Origin: Gymnopus androsaceus JB14
Lineage: Eukaryota; Basidiomycota; Agaricomycetes; Agaricales; Omphalotaceae
Direction: 5' to 3'
NCBI GenBank assembly: GCA_009733575.1
Contig: ML769383.1
Location: forward strand, 372,001 to 436,000
DNA length: 64,000 nt
A program made the position numbers and the translations under genes. Shown piece after piece: positions 1 to 11,587 of this stretch. The notes under the pieces were generated by a model. The model was not told the DNA's origin. It saw only the letters and a program-made list of their open reading frames with translations, and searched no databases. Numbering within the stretch: the first letter of the stretch is position 1; every line of letters begins with the position of its first letter.

Positions 1-481
1 GAAATCGAAGCGTTTCTGAGGGGAGACTCGTATTCTCTAGATTGATTTCTAGAATGAGACTGAAGATAAGGAGATTGCTGAGGGGAATAGGGATCGAGCA
101 TTGCGACAGAATTTGGAGTTCTGAGGGGAGATCTGGGTGCCTGCGGATAGAAGGTATTGGTGTTATTTGTCGAAGGATATGCAGACATTGGTGCTGGTTC
201 AAGTTCGTCTGGAAGATGGTGACGCCTGGGATTTCGATTTCCACCCAAAGATGCACTTCTAGATAATGGCTGGCTCGAATAATCGTCTACAAGTGCATTC
301 AATCTCGGTGGTCGATTTGAGCTGGCAGAAGGCGGAGAGGAGCTAGCGGGGGGCTTGCATAATATGAGGCTTGCGCTGAGTGGGCTGCCTGAGCGCTCGA
401 CGATAAATCAACGTGAGTCTGCCAACGAGGAAGGTCAAAACTTCCTTCGTTGTAGCCCAGATCAGCCTCGCTCATCGTCAC
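1..481 (-). CDS. 5' end of an unknown Ser/Pro-rich protein (runs off window)
   Basis: Read on the minus strand from ATG at 481 (start MTMSEADLGYNEG). The first reading frame stops at 299, but a phase-0 intron from the GTTGAT after ...RWQTH to a GCAAG acceptor near 353 would join it to a second frame that stays open to base 1. That frame reads ...SSNRPPRLNALVDDYS, then a low-complexity stretch rich in Ser, Pro, Asn, Arg and Tyr (RSASLGG, PRSPLRTPNS, SPQQSPYLQS). Amino-acid use is typical of disordered N-termini of fungal signalling or cell-wall proteins. I do not recognise the family. The intron is inferred from the frame change only. The next gene on the right (Brc1-like) is on the same strand and ends 131 bases upstream. 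Confidence 0.55.
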
Positions 482-611
482 TGAGAAAACGTTGCTGTGT
501 TTATTCGCTCCGCTACATCATTGATCACCCGATTACTTCACGCGGCGACGCAGCACATTAGTCAAGCGCGCGCTTACATTTGACATTTCGTATCATATAC
601 AAGTACAACAG

Positions 612-3600
612 CTACGCCTCCTCGCTCATAGATTCATCGTCTACGGCCTTCATTTCCAACGACCCCTTTACATGAAACTTGGGATTGAACCACTCCATCT
701 CCTGTTGCAAAACCCCAGTCAATAGCACGTCTACCGTGTAAATGTGGTGCTTGGCCGCCAGCGGTGCCCACATCGGCCTATCCTCTTCACAAGTCAAAAG
801 GTAGCGCTGAGGTATGATCAGCTGTCGGCCAGATGGCACCCCTGCTTGAATCTTGGCACCATAAGCCGTCGCGACGTTATGCAAAAGCTTACGATCCAGC
901 TGCACGTTTGGACTAATGTAGAAAAGTTGGTTTTCAAGTAGACGATGTTTTGATTCCTTTGCTCTTTCGAGCGACTTTGCAAGGTCTATATCCCACTGGC
1001 CTTTATCCTTGAGGAAGTAGGCTTCCTCGGCTGCAAGAATGAGCGATCAGGGTCACTAGACAGCTGTGAGATAAGGGTACAACTTACGAAGCAGTGCCTT
1101 TGCATCGACCGAATCGTACACCCATTTGTCCGTAAGAATCCAAGGTGCTACAGCTAGGGCGCAAAGAAACTTTTCTGTTCGAGCAACTCTCGCTGCAATG
1201 AGATGTGTGCATTCCGATGGTTTGTTGACAATCTTTGCTCCTAGTTTTTCAAGCGCCTACAAACACGATTAGTGGTTTGGTAGCCATCAATGAAAGGCAA
1301 CTTTACCTTCTTAATATCATCAGACAAGGTTACCTGCGTAGTCAACACCCTCACAGATCCAGGCTTGCGTTTCTTTGTCTTCGCCTTCTTGGCTGGTGCA
1401 TCCGACTGAGCACCAGGCCCATCTTTAGACGAAGCCTTTCGTTTCGCTCCCGCTCCACTAGATTTTTCCTCCTGAGCTTTTGCCTTCTTCCCTTTTCCAG
1501 CGATAGGTTTTTCCTCTTCCTCCTCCTCCTCCTCTTCATCGTTATCATCCTCTGCCTGATCCTTATCGCGTGGCAATACAGAACTGGAGGAGCTCTGTCG
1601 CCTGCGCTTCTTCATCTCCGCTTCATAGCTCCTCAAGTCGGGCATAACCGTATCCCGAAGCTGTTGTGAAGCCTTGGTAGCTGCAGCCCTTTTCAACGGG
1701 GGTCTGGCAGGAGAAACAGAAACGTTGGTGGTTCCGGTGTTACGGCGAGAACTGGAAGCATGAGACGGACGTTCCGAGGAAGCAAGGTTGATACTTTCGG
1801 TCTTGGACAACACGTTCGATCGTCGTCCCGATGAAGGTCCTGCACCATTCACCTTCGGAGGAGATGAGTTTATTTTGACAGAAGCAAGGCTAGGCATGGC
1901 GACCGAATCCAACTGTTTCGGGGATGGGCCAGCCTTCGGTTTTGGTGGAGACTTGAAGGGCGTCTGCGGAGCATTGTCGTCGCTCTCCTCGCTCTCTATA
2001 GAACTTCGCCGACGATTCTTGGAAGCGGCTACCGTCTTCTTCGACGGCGTTGCCATATCCTCATCATCTTCGTCCTCGCTCTCTACCAAGTTCCGAGGTG
2101 CCTTCCCTCGCGCCTTCTTGGAACTTGTAGTGCGATCCCCGCCGCCTTTCGCGCGTTCTTCTCATCGTTCTGATCAGAGTCAGATGAAACGTATCGTACC
2201 ACTTTGGCCGTCTTTTGGTTTACCAGTGGAAATCTGGGGCACGTCGTCGTCATCCTCACTTTCTGGATCTATCTCAAAACGTTTAGACTTGTCAGAATAT
2301 TCAATGCAAATTGCTCTGACCTTGAACTTTCTTCTGCTTTTTAGAAGACATAATCTTCCTCTTCCCATTCGCGCTCATTTTCCTTCTCCGTGATCTCGCT
2401 GTCCAAGTCCATAGGATCATCAGCTTTAAGCGGAGAAGGACGACCTGACAACCTCGTTGGTTTCTTCTTGGAGGGTTTCAAATCAGACAATGTCATCATC
2501 GTCGTCGCTGTCTCCTCCGGAAATCCTAGGCTTTCCCGCGCGAGAACCGATGCGAGTCTTTGGTGTGCTGAGCTTTGGCACCTCGATATCCATGGCATCA
2601 TCCATTCCCATTGCAATGTCAGCAGCTTCCCGTGCATCTCGAGCACTATCCTGTGTCCTCAAACCTTCCCCAGTAGAGGTGACGAGCTCTTCCATCTCTT
2701 GAAGATACTCTTCCTCGACTCTGTCCAGTTCGGCCGCGGATTCGATATCCCGGTCCAAGCCGCGCTCTCCTAGCTTTGGCGCAAAGTCCGAGCCCTTGGG
2801 GAAATGAATGTAACGTTCACTGCCAACTGTGATCTTTTTCCACTCGACAAAGCAGTCTTCCAACCAGAGATGATTGACGATGGGAATTTGCCAAGCACGA
2901 GCTCTGTCGGTTTTGGTGCCATCGTTCCTGGAAATATGGAATAAACACTTGAATATTGAGGACAAGGAACAGAATGCTTACTGGGCCGCTATAAGAACTG
3001 TATTTTTGGCTGACATACTAGGAGTGAAGGTGGCGCCCATGGTAATAATCAGTTTCTTGAGATATTCTCTAGTTTCCCCGGTGAAATTCGTTATGGTTAT
3101 TTCCTATAAATAAATTGAATGAGAAAGAGCGATATCAATCAATAGTGAGCGTACTTCATCAGAGAAACCTTCCAACTGGCTTCTTTGGGATGGGATAGTG
3201 GAGGATTTGGTCCAGTGGTGCGGACAAGGTGCCTGTAGTTATAACATGGAAGAGCCAGGCTAGCGAGGCGATTGTTTTGCCAGCTCTTGCCGCCTTGTCA
3301 TAAAGTTAGTCAATAAAGCGAAGAAGGTGGATCATACACACTTTGTAGTAGGCAGGGCCGTATCTGTACTTGCAAACAAATATATCGCAGTCGTCAACCT
3401 TTGCGGCTTCTTCTTGCCTATCTTCTTTGTCGTCATGTACCTCGAGTGGAACGATGATCCCGTCGGCTCTCTCAACAAAGCTCTCAATCGCCTTCCTTCG
3501 TTCACCCAGATCAAGCGTCGCGCCAAGTAAGACACGACGTCTTCCAAAAACCCTCTTAGGGGCAAGCTTGTTTGACGCTGTATCAGGATTCCAGATAGCG

Positions 3601-4480
3601 GTCGTGTATAGTGACTTTTTTTCCGCATCAAGCTTGTGCGACTTTTTGGATGCCTCGAGCTTCTCCTTGTCGTTGTGAGAAGGCTGCAAGACGATTACAT
3701 CGGGCCACTCGTAGGGCGCGACGTCTAGATTCCCCATACCGAGTTTCATAACATCGTCGAACCAGTGTGGCAGCACAATAGATATATTATTGATACCCTT
3801 CTTGTAGTCAGTGGCTTGTTGGTACTTTTCCGAGTCGGTACCTAAAGTGAACAGATGGGTGACATCCTTCGTCAGGCTACCGCGCCATTGACCGCCGAGC
3901 GCAGATATACCCCCAGAAAGGATTTCAACATCTGAAGAACGAAGCTTTGCAGAATAATCAATAACATAACTTGAGATTTCTCGCTTGAACACTCACATCG
4001 GCGGCGCAGCCAACAACTCCGGAGAATAGCATCGTAGGGTCAGGCGAATAATTTAAAGTTCTTTGTTAATTGTTTCGTAAATGGAAATGTCGATTCAGTG
4101 AATAAAACGAGCAGCGTACGGTTGCAGCTTCCCAAAGAGCGCAGAACGTTCTAGCCATTGGACCTGAGCACAGTCAAGATATATATTTGGCGTAGAAAAT
4201 GGATTTAGATACACACGGTGCAAACTGGTCTTGATTTATCGCCTTCAAAAGCCTGCCAACCCTCGAAGCGATGAGAGTTGGTCACGACATGGGTTGCTCC
4301 TTCAGGAGAGCGAGTGACAGTGCCTCCGTGTGTCTCGATTAGGTGACTAAGTTGTTCTAATCGGATCTGGAGAGAGTGTAGAAGGAAGATAGAAGACAAG
4401 TTGATTGAAAAGCTAACGCCATGGATTAGCCGTGCCAAGGTTCGTGTCGCGTTCGAATGCTGGGAGAGCGCAGCAATCAA
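612..4480 (-). CDS. brc1: Brc1/Rtt107-type scaffold with six BRCT domains
   Basis: A nuclear DNA-damage scaffold: this family binds phosphorylated histone H2A and repair factors at stalled forks. Minus-strand exons joined by about 50-nt introns give BRCT1 (RLEQLSHLIETHGG...HVVTNSHRFEGW...VQWLERSALFGK, about 4460-4140), BRCT2 (SPDPTMLFSGVVGCAAD, then VEILSGGISALGGQWR...VTHLF...VLPHWFDD, about 4045-3720), a third (RRRVLLGATLDLGER... to WLFHVITTGTLSAP), a fourth ending IPIVNHLWLEDCFVEWK (about 2850), a long acidic/Ser-rich linker (poly-Glu near 1525) and a C-terminal BRCT pair (VRVLTTQVTLSDDI...ECTHLIA...KWVYDSV and NQLFYISPNVQLDRKLL...). The four-plus-two layout is that of Brc1/Rtt107. Stop at 612. 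The exact start is uncertain: 4480 is the first Met in frame with BRCT1, and an internal Met at 4032 lies inside BRCT2 and is too late. MDC1/PTIP-like naming is the alternative. Confidence 0.9.
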
Positions 4481-4646
4481 GACTAATTCGTGGCGGCACG
4501 CGTTGGAAAGATGAAAGAGGGTTTGTACTCGCGTAGTCGGTCGCAGAATATAAGAGTCGCTGTGTCATGATGTTGAATGATGAGTAGAATCACACGAGCG
4601 ATGACTCAACCACGCGCATGCCGACGATTGCCGAGTTCCATACTTA

Positions 4647-4906
4647 CAGTGACGCGAAATCAAATCCACACCCCGATTTGAACGCATACGTCACGGGCGC
4701 TTACCACACAATCATCGTACCTCTCCGCAAAATTAGCTATTTTCTAGTATACTTAGTCTGTATTAACACCAGAGTAGCGTAGAATACAGTACATAGTCAT
4801 GATATTATAGTATTGCCAAAAAAAAGTGTAAAAAACAGTTCAAAAAACTTTAGCGCCGGTGACGTATGCGCTTCCAAATCGGGGTGTGGATTGATTCGCG
4901 TCACTG
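4647..4906. mobile_element. 260-bp MITE with ~55-bp terminal inverted repeats and TA target duplication
   Basis: The two ends are near-perfect inverted copies. The left arm starts CAGTGACGCGAAATCAAATC at 4647. The right arm, read on the other strand from 4906, starts CAGTGACGCGAATCAATCC. Both continue through CCACACCCCGATTTG and CGCATACGTCAC to GGCGCT. The arms differ by a few single-base indels. Each end is flanked by TA (4645-4646 and 4907-4908), the target duplication used by Tc1/mariner transposases. The roughly 150-bp AT-rich centre has no coding frame, so this is a non-autonomous element. It lies in the intergenic space upstream of the BRCT gene. Confidence 0.87.
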
Positions 4907-4908
4907 TA

Positions 4909-6480
4909 ACTCAGCTAACTCAGCTCGATGTACCAGCCCGATATGAATCTACCCGGTAAAAGCAGTGGAGAAAGCCTTGTTCTGTGCACTGTTGATCTCT
5001 GATATCGAGTTACAATGCACACCTTTCCGGATATCCCTGTGGTGTAAGCAAGTATACGGGGCAACAAGACTCGAGTCCGCATGGATGACAGGAATCTGCA
5101 TCGTCCATAAATTGTCCACGAAGATCCGTATATCTTCACATTCTATGGGCACTTTTTTTCTTATGATATATTCTGACAACCGTGCCGCTGTTATGCAGCC
5201 TGACAATGACTGTCAGCAAAAGAAAGGACCCCTGGTAAGATTGCCCGGTGAGGTTCGTCAGAACATTGAACTAGACCACTCACCTAGGCTCGTCCAGCTG
5301 TCTATGAGCTCACTGCCTTGGTGGAGCTGTTGATAGACAGCCATAGACAGCTGGACGACCTACACTTCACCCGTCTGCAAAACTGCTTACCGAATGAGCG
5401 GTGATTGCGACTACTCGTACGGGACGCTCCATCGCATGTATCCGTTATTGGCAGGAGAGAGACTTAAACTTGGACTTGCCTGATAATCGTCGCGGCCAAG
5501 ATAAATCAATTGGAGCGTAAAAGGGACTAACCCTAAACTGGCCGCCGTACACTGGAGGACAATGGTCATGATGGCGCAAAGATCTCAAACACCTTGTCCA
5601 GTGGGCAGCAGCCACGTTCAGCTCACGAGAAAACGCTAGAACTCCATCTTATGATTTTTCATCGCCAAACGGTATGGGACTGCTCACTATCCAATCCGCA
5701 GAGGACGAACGGGATATGAACAAGCTCGTTCTTATTCATCCGTAATCGGATCCTTCCTTATTATTTCATCACGAAGTCCTTTACCTGCTGAAGTAGACTC
5801 CAGCGCGATAAGAACCAGGAGTTAGCGTAGGCGGCATTCTATGCTCGTCTAGTCAATATCGCCTTGGGGATCACCACCTCTTGTTTGCTTATGGTCTGGA
5901 TGCGCAAGCTTGGGAAGCTGAGTGCTACTTGGTATACAACACGACGATAGTCGCGTACGTTTCTTCTTTTTTCACTCAACCATGAGACTGACATGTTGGT
6001 TAGATTATTGCACATCTTGCAATACAACGGATGCGCTAAATTTCTCTGGATAATGCCCATTCCAGAGCTCATCAAATCTTCGACTGCTCAATGCAGTTGA
6101 TCCACGTATGCGCCAAATGAGTGAAGTTCAGGACGTAGATATCAGGAAGATCTAGGACAAGTTAAACAGGGTTGCAGACATATCTTCGACGATAGCTACG
6201 CCTCCTTGGGTAGCTGCAAGGACCTCCGCCCGTTCAAGAGACAAAAGGTGGACGGAGACTCAGTACCAGAGATGGTTTGTGTAGCAGAAACCTCCAGGTA
6301 GTAGTTATGTTCAAACAATACTGTATTCATTTAATTCTCTAAGTATAAGATACGACATAGAAAAATATTGTACACTTTTCTTCTTTGTACTGAGATACAG
6401 AACACAAATCGAAGCACGAAAACCAAGTAGGTGAGCGAAAGGAGAAAAATGTAGAATCTGCGCAGCAGAATACAACAAAC
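4909..6480. other. Gene-poor region with possible coding relics
   Basis: No gene here can be supported. Short open frames exist on both strands (plus 4965-5333; minus 4949-5206 and 5839-6075). The minus frame at 5839-6075 (...VVYQVALSFPSLRIQ...) has a protein-like, leucine-rich composition that could be a relic of an F-box/LRR-type gene, but it lacks a recognisable domain and I could not join exons. The region lies between the MITE and the 3' flank of PBS2. Confidence 0.35.
5290..5358. repeat. 17-bp perfect inverted repeat (hairpin)
   Basis: TCGTCCAGCTGTCTATG at 5290-5306 is repeated in inverse at 5342-5358 (CATAGACAGCTGGACGA), separated by 35 bases. No coding context. It could form a stem-loop or be the remains of a small palindromic repeat. 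Confidence 0.8.
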
Positions 6481-7149
6481 AGTACGTCTAACCCACCTTC
6501 AAGTGACCCACAGCCACCTGCCCAGAATGCATGAACGAGACCAACATTGCGCTAGCGCAATGCGCGTCGAAAGGAGTGGATAAGAATCGCTCGGCGATTT
6601 CTCTCGTAGAGAAAACGATATCTGAAGGAGTGGAGTGGTTGAAGATAAACGGTATATGACGATGCGACTGATGATACACAGTGTAATATTGTTGAAAAAG
6701 CAAACGCTTTCATGAAGGTGGGGAAGGAAGTAAAATAGAAAACAAAAGCGGGATCGGGAAGCAAACATATGTCGAACGAAGGTGTTGTTAAAACTGAGTG
6801 TGCGCCGTGTGTATTGAAGAAAATAAAAGTTGAGCAAAGCCAAGTAGCTTGTTGAATGGCGGCATTGAATCTATAAGCAGGACAGAGAAAAGGGAGGCTC
6901 GGCAAAACGACAACGTAGCCGTGTCCGGACGTGAACCATCTGGCGGAATTAAGAGCCCATCGTAACTGCCGTACCGAACGACGATCAGCATTGTTGAGTT
7001 TCCATCTTGACCTCGTCCACGACATAGCTTCTTCCGCCTGGCTACACCATTCCCTGAGCGCCGGTAATAGATAAGCACAAGAAAGGGAGGGTCCCAATCA
7101 ACGACGCCGCCTCCGCACGTTGCGCCATGTTCATGTCCTCTGCCAAAAC
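6481..7149. other. 3' flank of PBS2, no supported gene
   Basis: Minus-strand open frames here (for example 6552-7097) have no conserved motif, overlap each other in different frames and follow the PBS2 stop. They are best read as chance frames in the 3' untranslated and intergenic DNA. Confidence 0.4.
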
Positions 7150-9012
7150 TCAATCGACACCGACTCTCGCAACCGCTGGGGCACTCAGTACGTGATGCAC
7201 AGAAGGCTTTAGCGGACCTAGGGCTGCAGCGGCCAGCGCCTGGGAATGCGCCACTTTGGCTTCTCTGAATTTGAGCGCAGTCTGCACCCATCCAGCCATA
7301 TCGACTGTATCTCCACCTTCTGCCTGAGCTTTAGCTTCATCTATTTGAATGAATTCGTGCTCTAATAGCTCTGCATAGGTGGCACGTCCGGTGGGAGCCT
7401 TGACTAGACAGCTGGCAACCCATTCACAGGCTACAGGAGAGTAACGGTCGGCAGGAAGAGTTGGCGCATCATCTTGAATTATTGTTTTCAACTACCCTGA
7501 TGTGAGAATGCATAACATGAAAGAAAAGATTTCGACATACCTGCGCAAGGATATTCGAGTACGCTTCAGGAGGATAAGGATATTGTCCTATAGCAATCTC
7601 AATTATCGACAGGCCCAGAGACCATACATCCGAAGACACGGTGTAGGTGCCGACGGTGTTCTGGTGCTCGCCAGATATCCTCTCGGGCTGCGTGGGTATT
7701 AATAAGCTAACGAAAGTGCACGTTGCCAATGATAACATACAGCCATATACGTTTGGCATCCAATATTAGTCTTGGCAATGCTCTTCTCGAGCTGACCCGA
7801 TACCCCAAAGTCACAAAGTTTGATTTGTCCTCGAAAGTTGATGAGAACGTTGGTTGGTTTGACGTCTATTATCATGACAGTTCAGATCCTTCCACAAATG
7901 AAAATTAGTCGCTTTACCTCGATGAATGACGCCTAACTCGTCCTTTAGAAACTTTAGACCCTTGACCATGCTGCCTGCCATTCTAGCAAGGACATCCTCC
8001 GGAACTCCCTGCCATACCAACTCCTTCTCATCATCTGATTGTGGATGAAGTGCTGGAACGGTATCGCCAAAGCTAAAGTTTACTAGTTTATCAAGACTAC
8101 CAGGATCCATGTATTCCATGCAATAATAAACGCATGTTTCCACAAAGAATGCGCCATAAAAGTCGACAATGTGAGACGATGAGGAAGTTTTGTGCAATAT
8201 ATCGAGTTCCATGATGATAGCATTCAGTTTCGCGTTGTCAAGTTCAAGACGAATTTCCTAGAAATATCTTAGTCGATCTGCAGGGTAAAATATCAACTAA
8301 TGATTACCTTGAGAGCCATTGTGACTCCGGTTGGTGTGTGTAGGACTTTAGTCACGGTACCATAGTTGCCTCTACCTAGCTCTTCTCCTCTTTCCAGATC
8401 TTCCATATTGAGCTGATAGGAAACACCATTGGCAAAATTGACACCATTAGCATGTAGAACGGCTTTCCCCTTGAAATTGAGCCGCCCACTAGGATCTCTG
8501 AAAGAAAATATGAGCCAAGAAATGAGAATAATGTATATAGGAACATACATGACGTTTGCAAAGGATGAGAAAAGACTACCGGGTGGAGCGTGAGCCAGAG
8601 GGCCTCTGCGAGTGTCGTCGGCAAGAGAAGGCCTTCCTTGACCTAACCCTGCTGCAGAAGCACCGCCAGAGTTAATATCCCTCAGGGAAAAGTTTGGTTT
8701 TGGGCGACGTCTAGCGGCTATACCACCTGCCAGAGGATTTGGACCAGGTTTGTTGGGTGGAGGATATGAAGCAGCAGGATGAAGATGAGGATGGGGAGGT
8801 ACACTACGATGAGACGGAGAACCGATTGAGGCTTGCTGCAGAAGAGCAGCAGTGTCATCAGCGTCATCCGAGTTATTGTTCCTTCTGGCCATATTCGTAA
8901 GTTTGGCTTGCAGAGATGGAGGCATCGGAGGTAATCTCGAGCTATGCTGATTGCGATTGAGGAGGCCAGCTACGCCGCCTCCTCGAGCTGGACGAGGCTC
9001 CATCGAGGGCAA
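7150..9012 (-). CDS. PBS2: MAP kinase kinase of the HOG pathway (Pbs2/Wis1 type)
   Basis: A dual-specificity STE7-family kinase that phosphorylates the Hog1/Sty1 MAPK under osmotic and other stress. A disordered Pro/Arg-rich N-terminus ([13 protein letters not shown]..., about residues 1-150) leads through [31 protein letters not shown], which is characteristic of Pbs2/Wis1, to the kinase domain. The glycine loop is [15 protein letters not shown], the ATP lysine is in MALK, and the alpha-C region is [67 protein letters not shown], activation-loop S-I-A-K-T, MAPERISG and [21 protein letters not shown] follow. Five or so short introns interrupt it. Stop at 7150. All catalytic residues are present. 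The start codon lies 78 bases from that of the divergent BAG gene. Confidence 0.95.
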
Positions 9013-9090
9013 AATGTAAGAGACGATTTGATTTCGTCATTTTGATGCCTCAATTCATGGAGAGCACGTGGTATTCTTCTCTCCACTATC
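9013..9090. promoter_or_regulatory. 78-bp divergent promoter between PBS2 and the BAG cochaperone gene
   Basis: The two start codons face away from each other with only 78 bases between them, so both 5' leaders and the core promoters must overlap or lie inside the neighbouring transcription units. No TATA box is obvious. CACGTG (E-box) is visible at 9065-9070. Shared control of a stress MAPKK and an Hsp70 cochaperone is plausible but inferred. Confidence 0.55.
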
Positions 9091-9793
9091 ATGAATATTC
9101 TCAACATCAAGTGGGGCAAGGAAAGGTATCATCTATCCTTCTATTCGGTAAAAAAAAACCGACCTTAACGCAATCAGGGCCTCCTTTGAACTTCAGGATC
9201 CTTCAACAACAACTCTTGGGTACTTGAAGGCCAAGATTTCTGAATGGTCCCATCTACCATTGGATTCACTCAAGCTGATCCACAGTGGGGCCGTGTTAAA
9301 AGGCGACGATGTACCGTGTATGCGATCTTTATTCTTTCTACTCAAACCAGAATCTAATTTCGCAATAGTATCCTCTTTTCGACTGCGAAACGGTGCGACT
9401 ATACAAGTCGTTGGTTCCGCAGAACCTATATCGACAGCCCCATCAGGGCCAGCACATAACTCAGAAGCATCTACGGTATCTCAAATAAAGGAACAGCTCG
9501 CTTCAGTTCGATCCAATCTTGTCCCATCCCTACAAAAATTCCTAGAGACTTTGCCTACTGTTTCGAATCCATCTATACCCCTGCCTTCAGATCCCTCTAC
9601 CACAAATCTCCCTCCGATACAAAAAGAGCACGCCAGGATAAGCGAATTGCTCCTTCAGTCTCTCTTGAACCTAGACGCGATTGTAGTTGACAGGGAATGG
9701 GAACAAGCTAGGTATGAGAGAAAGACCGCGGTCAAGGAAGTCCAGGGATACCTCGATCAGCTAGACGACGCTTGGAATACCAGACTCAGGTAG
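9091..9793 (+). CDS. UBL-BAG domain Hsp70 cochaperone
   Basis: BAG proteins are nucleotide-exchange factors for Hsp70; the UBL-BAG arrangement links Hsp70 clients to the proteasome. Three exons fit cleanly: 9091-9125, 9178-9317 and 9369-9793, with 52- and 51-nt GT-AG introns. The spliced N-terminus (MNILNIKWGKERASFEL...) is a ubiquitin-like domain: LGYLKAKISEW, LKLIHSGAVLKGDDVP and LSSFRLRNGATIQVVG match the beta-grasp pattern. A linker follows, then a C-terminal helical BAG domain of about residues 150-215 (EHARISELLLQSLLNLDAI, VDREWEQARYERKTAVKEVQGYLDQLDDAW). The protein is about 200 residues, similar to fission-yeast Bag101/Bag102. It has no membrane segment. Stop TAG at 9791-9793. Confidence 0.9.
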
Positions 9794-9799
9794 ATTACA

Positions 9800-10249
9800 G
9801 TAAGAATAAACCCATTGCTTAGAATATACCTATTAGTGTTCCTACGTTCATATCCACGGTCTTTTCAATATACCACTCCCTCGTTACGCATAAACTTAGC
9901 CCACTGCTTGATGTCCCTGTGTTTGCGACCATCCAAAGTTATTCTGACCCCGCGTGGAATCTGGATGATGCTCCGTCTTGATTCTGGCCATTATTCCCTG
10001 CATGGGATACTAGATAGTCGCGTACGGATCGCGTACGGATCGGATTACGTGCCATTACCATACCCAAACATTCGGCGGGCAGCGTAGAAAACGGAGGGTG
10101 GCCGAACGGCTGACTAGGCTCCTGCAAATCTTGGTCAATCGGCTGAGCAGCATACGAGGAAGTACGGGAACGGGATTGGAATGGGTAAGTATCTCTGGAT
10201 TCAGTACCAAAATAATTCGAGGCAGCTCCAACTCAGCGTGATGCGACAT
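9800..10249 (-). CDS. Possible small coding relic, unknown
   Basis: The minus strand has a codon-like frame running VGAASNYFGTESRDTYPFQS, then SRTSSYAAQPIDQDLQEPSQ and PFGHPPFSTLPAECLG. It can be spliced (GTATGG donor to CATGCAG acceptor) to a short Gly/Asn/Gln-rich tail ending at about 9939. No start codon is in frame without assuming another intron, and no family is recognised. It could be a small gene, a truncated gene or chance. Confidence 0.25.
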
Positions 10250-11587
10250 AGGTTCCAGTGTCTGTGATTTTGGATTTCATTTTCTTCATTAAAAGTTTTG
10301 TATGTCCGGAGAACAGCTCGAGCTAGCTCGAGATCTCCTGCTCTTGAACCACATTGCCTTCAGAGATTATTGAGACGTACGCCTTTGTCGCTTTCTCGTG
10401 CAAACGAAGCAACACTCTATATAAACACAGTCGAGCATGCCCATGCGACAGCACAACGATCAGCATTTTTTTCTTGGGCAAAGAACTTGCATTCCAATGT
10501 CATCAGATCGCGAGATGAGCGCTCAAGACCGTAAACATTCATCAGGACCACTTCGCCACCCGTCCAAATTGATCAATATCTTAGAAGTGAACTGGAGTCA
10601 CAAGAATTTGGACGTGCAGCGCGATAAGTATGTCGCCAGGAATGAAGGGGGAAAGTGCGTAGCTGCTCAATGGATTGGATCCTGTAGCCAGTGAACGGCG
10701 CGCGCCCAACGAGTGGTTTTGGGCACGTCCCACCCATCTTCTGTCGTAGAATTTGGCTTGGAATCGGATCCATGGAGAGCTTAAGCTTGATCCTTCTTGC
10801 TGGTTGACAAATAATTGTTCTCCGCGCCCAACGAGTCGCTTTGGGCACGTCCCACCCACCCATCTTCTGTTTGTCCTGCCAGTGGGATCGGATCCATGGA
10901 GAGCTTCCGTCTTGCTGGTTGACTTCTCCCGCGTCGCTTTGAAGGTCCGAGAATGGCCGGACATCTCGATACCTATGTAGATGACATATCTCAACGATAA
11001 AAAAGTAAAGCCTTTTTCTCTTGCATCTTAGTCTCCTATAAGTAGACTCGAATATACACTGGCGATCCGTTGGATGTGATACTTCCATCCCTTCTTCTCT
11101 TCCATTCTATAGATCTTATCATGGAGACTCGTGCATGTATGTAGCGTGGAACAACTCCAGGCCCGCTTCAAGCCTACTTATTCCCAGTATCGCTGAGCTT
11201 GAATCTTGATTACTAGAGATGCGCTTTGGTCGAACTACGAGGAACGGTGATTATTGATATGCGTTCATTAACAATAAACGGCGCCACCAGTACTGGAAAA
11301 ATCATGAGTAGCTTCCCCTGTAGGTACCTTGTTCATTTGAACGGATATTTCCCATATTTCCCATGACTACTTACCTCAATACGATAGTAAGTGCCGTCGT
11401 AGTTTAGTAGTTTCCTCATCTTCTAAATGATTGGCATGTAGGAGGTTTAGGTTGTGTCAGCTTTAGGCTTGGCTCGAGACGACCCAATGTAGATCCATAC
11501 AATCAACTGCAGGCTTGCTGCAGACCAAGCTTTCCTTTTCCTTTTCCTTCAAGTTTCATTTTCACCCATCCCACTCTCTCTCTTGAA
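10250..11587. other. Intergenic region containing a tandem duplication, no supported gene
   Basis: Short overlapping frames on both strands (for example plus 10298-10534 and minus 10573-11088) have no recognisable domains and partly lie inside the tandem repeat at 10701-10923. The right part is the upstream flank of the DUF6533-like copy A. Confidence 0.4.
10701..10923. repeat. Two-copy imperfect tandem duplication (~105 bp)
   Basis: Copy 1 (10701-10808) and copy 2 (10823-10923) share CGCGCCCAACGAGT, TTTGGGCACGTCCCACCCA, CATCTTCTG, GGATCGGATCCATGGAGAGCT/AATCGGATCCATGGAGAGCT and CTTGCTGGTTGAC in the same order. They differ mainly in the middle and by small indels. This is a local tandem duplication in non-coding DNA, not a known mobile element. 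Confidence 0.85.

Noticed and set aside
1788..2393. A 201-codon plus frame opposite the BRCT gene.
   Set aside because: Shadow of the Ser/acid-rich linker of the minus-strand gene, whose flanking exons carry clear BRCT motifs.
10090..10200. Possible tRNA: GGTGGCCGAACGGCTGACTAGG resembles the start of a tRNA-Ser or tRNA-Leu.
   Set aside because: No matching B box (GGTTCGANTCC) or acceptor-stem partner downstream; the anticodon arm does not pair.
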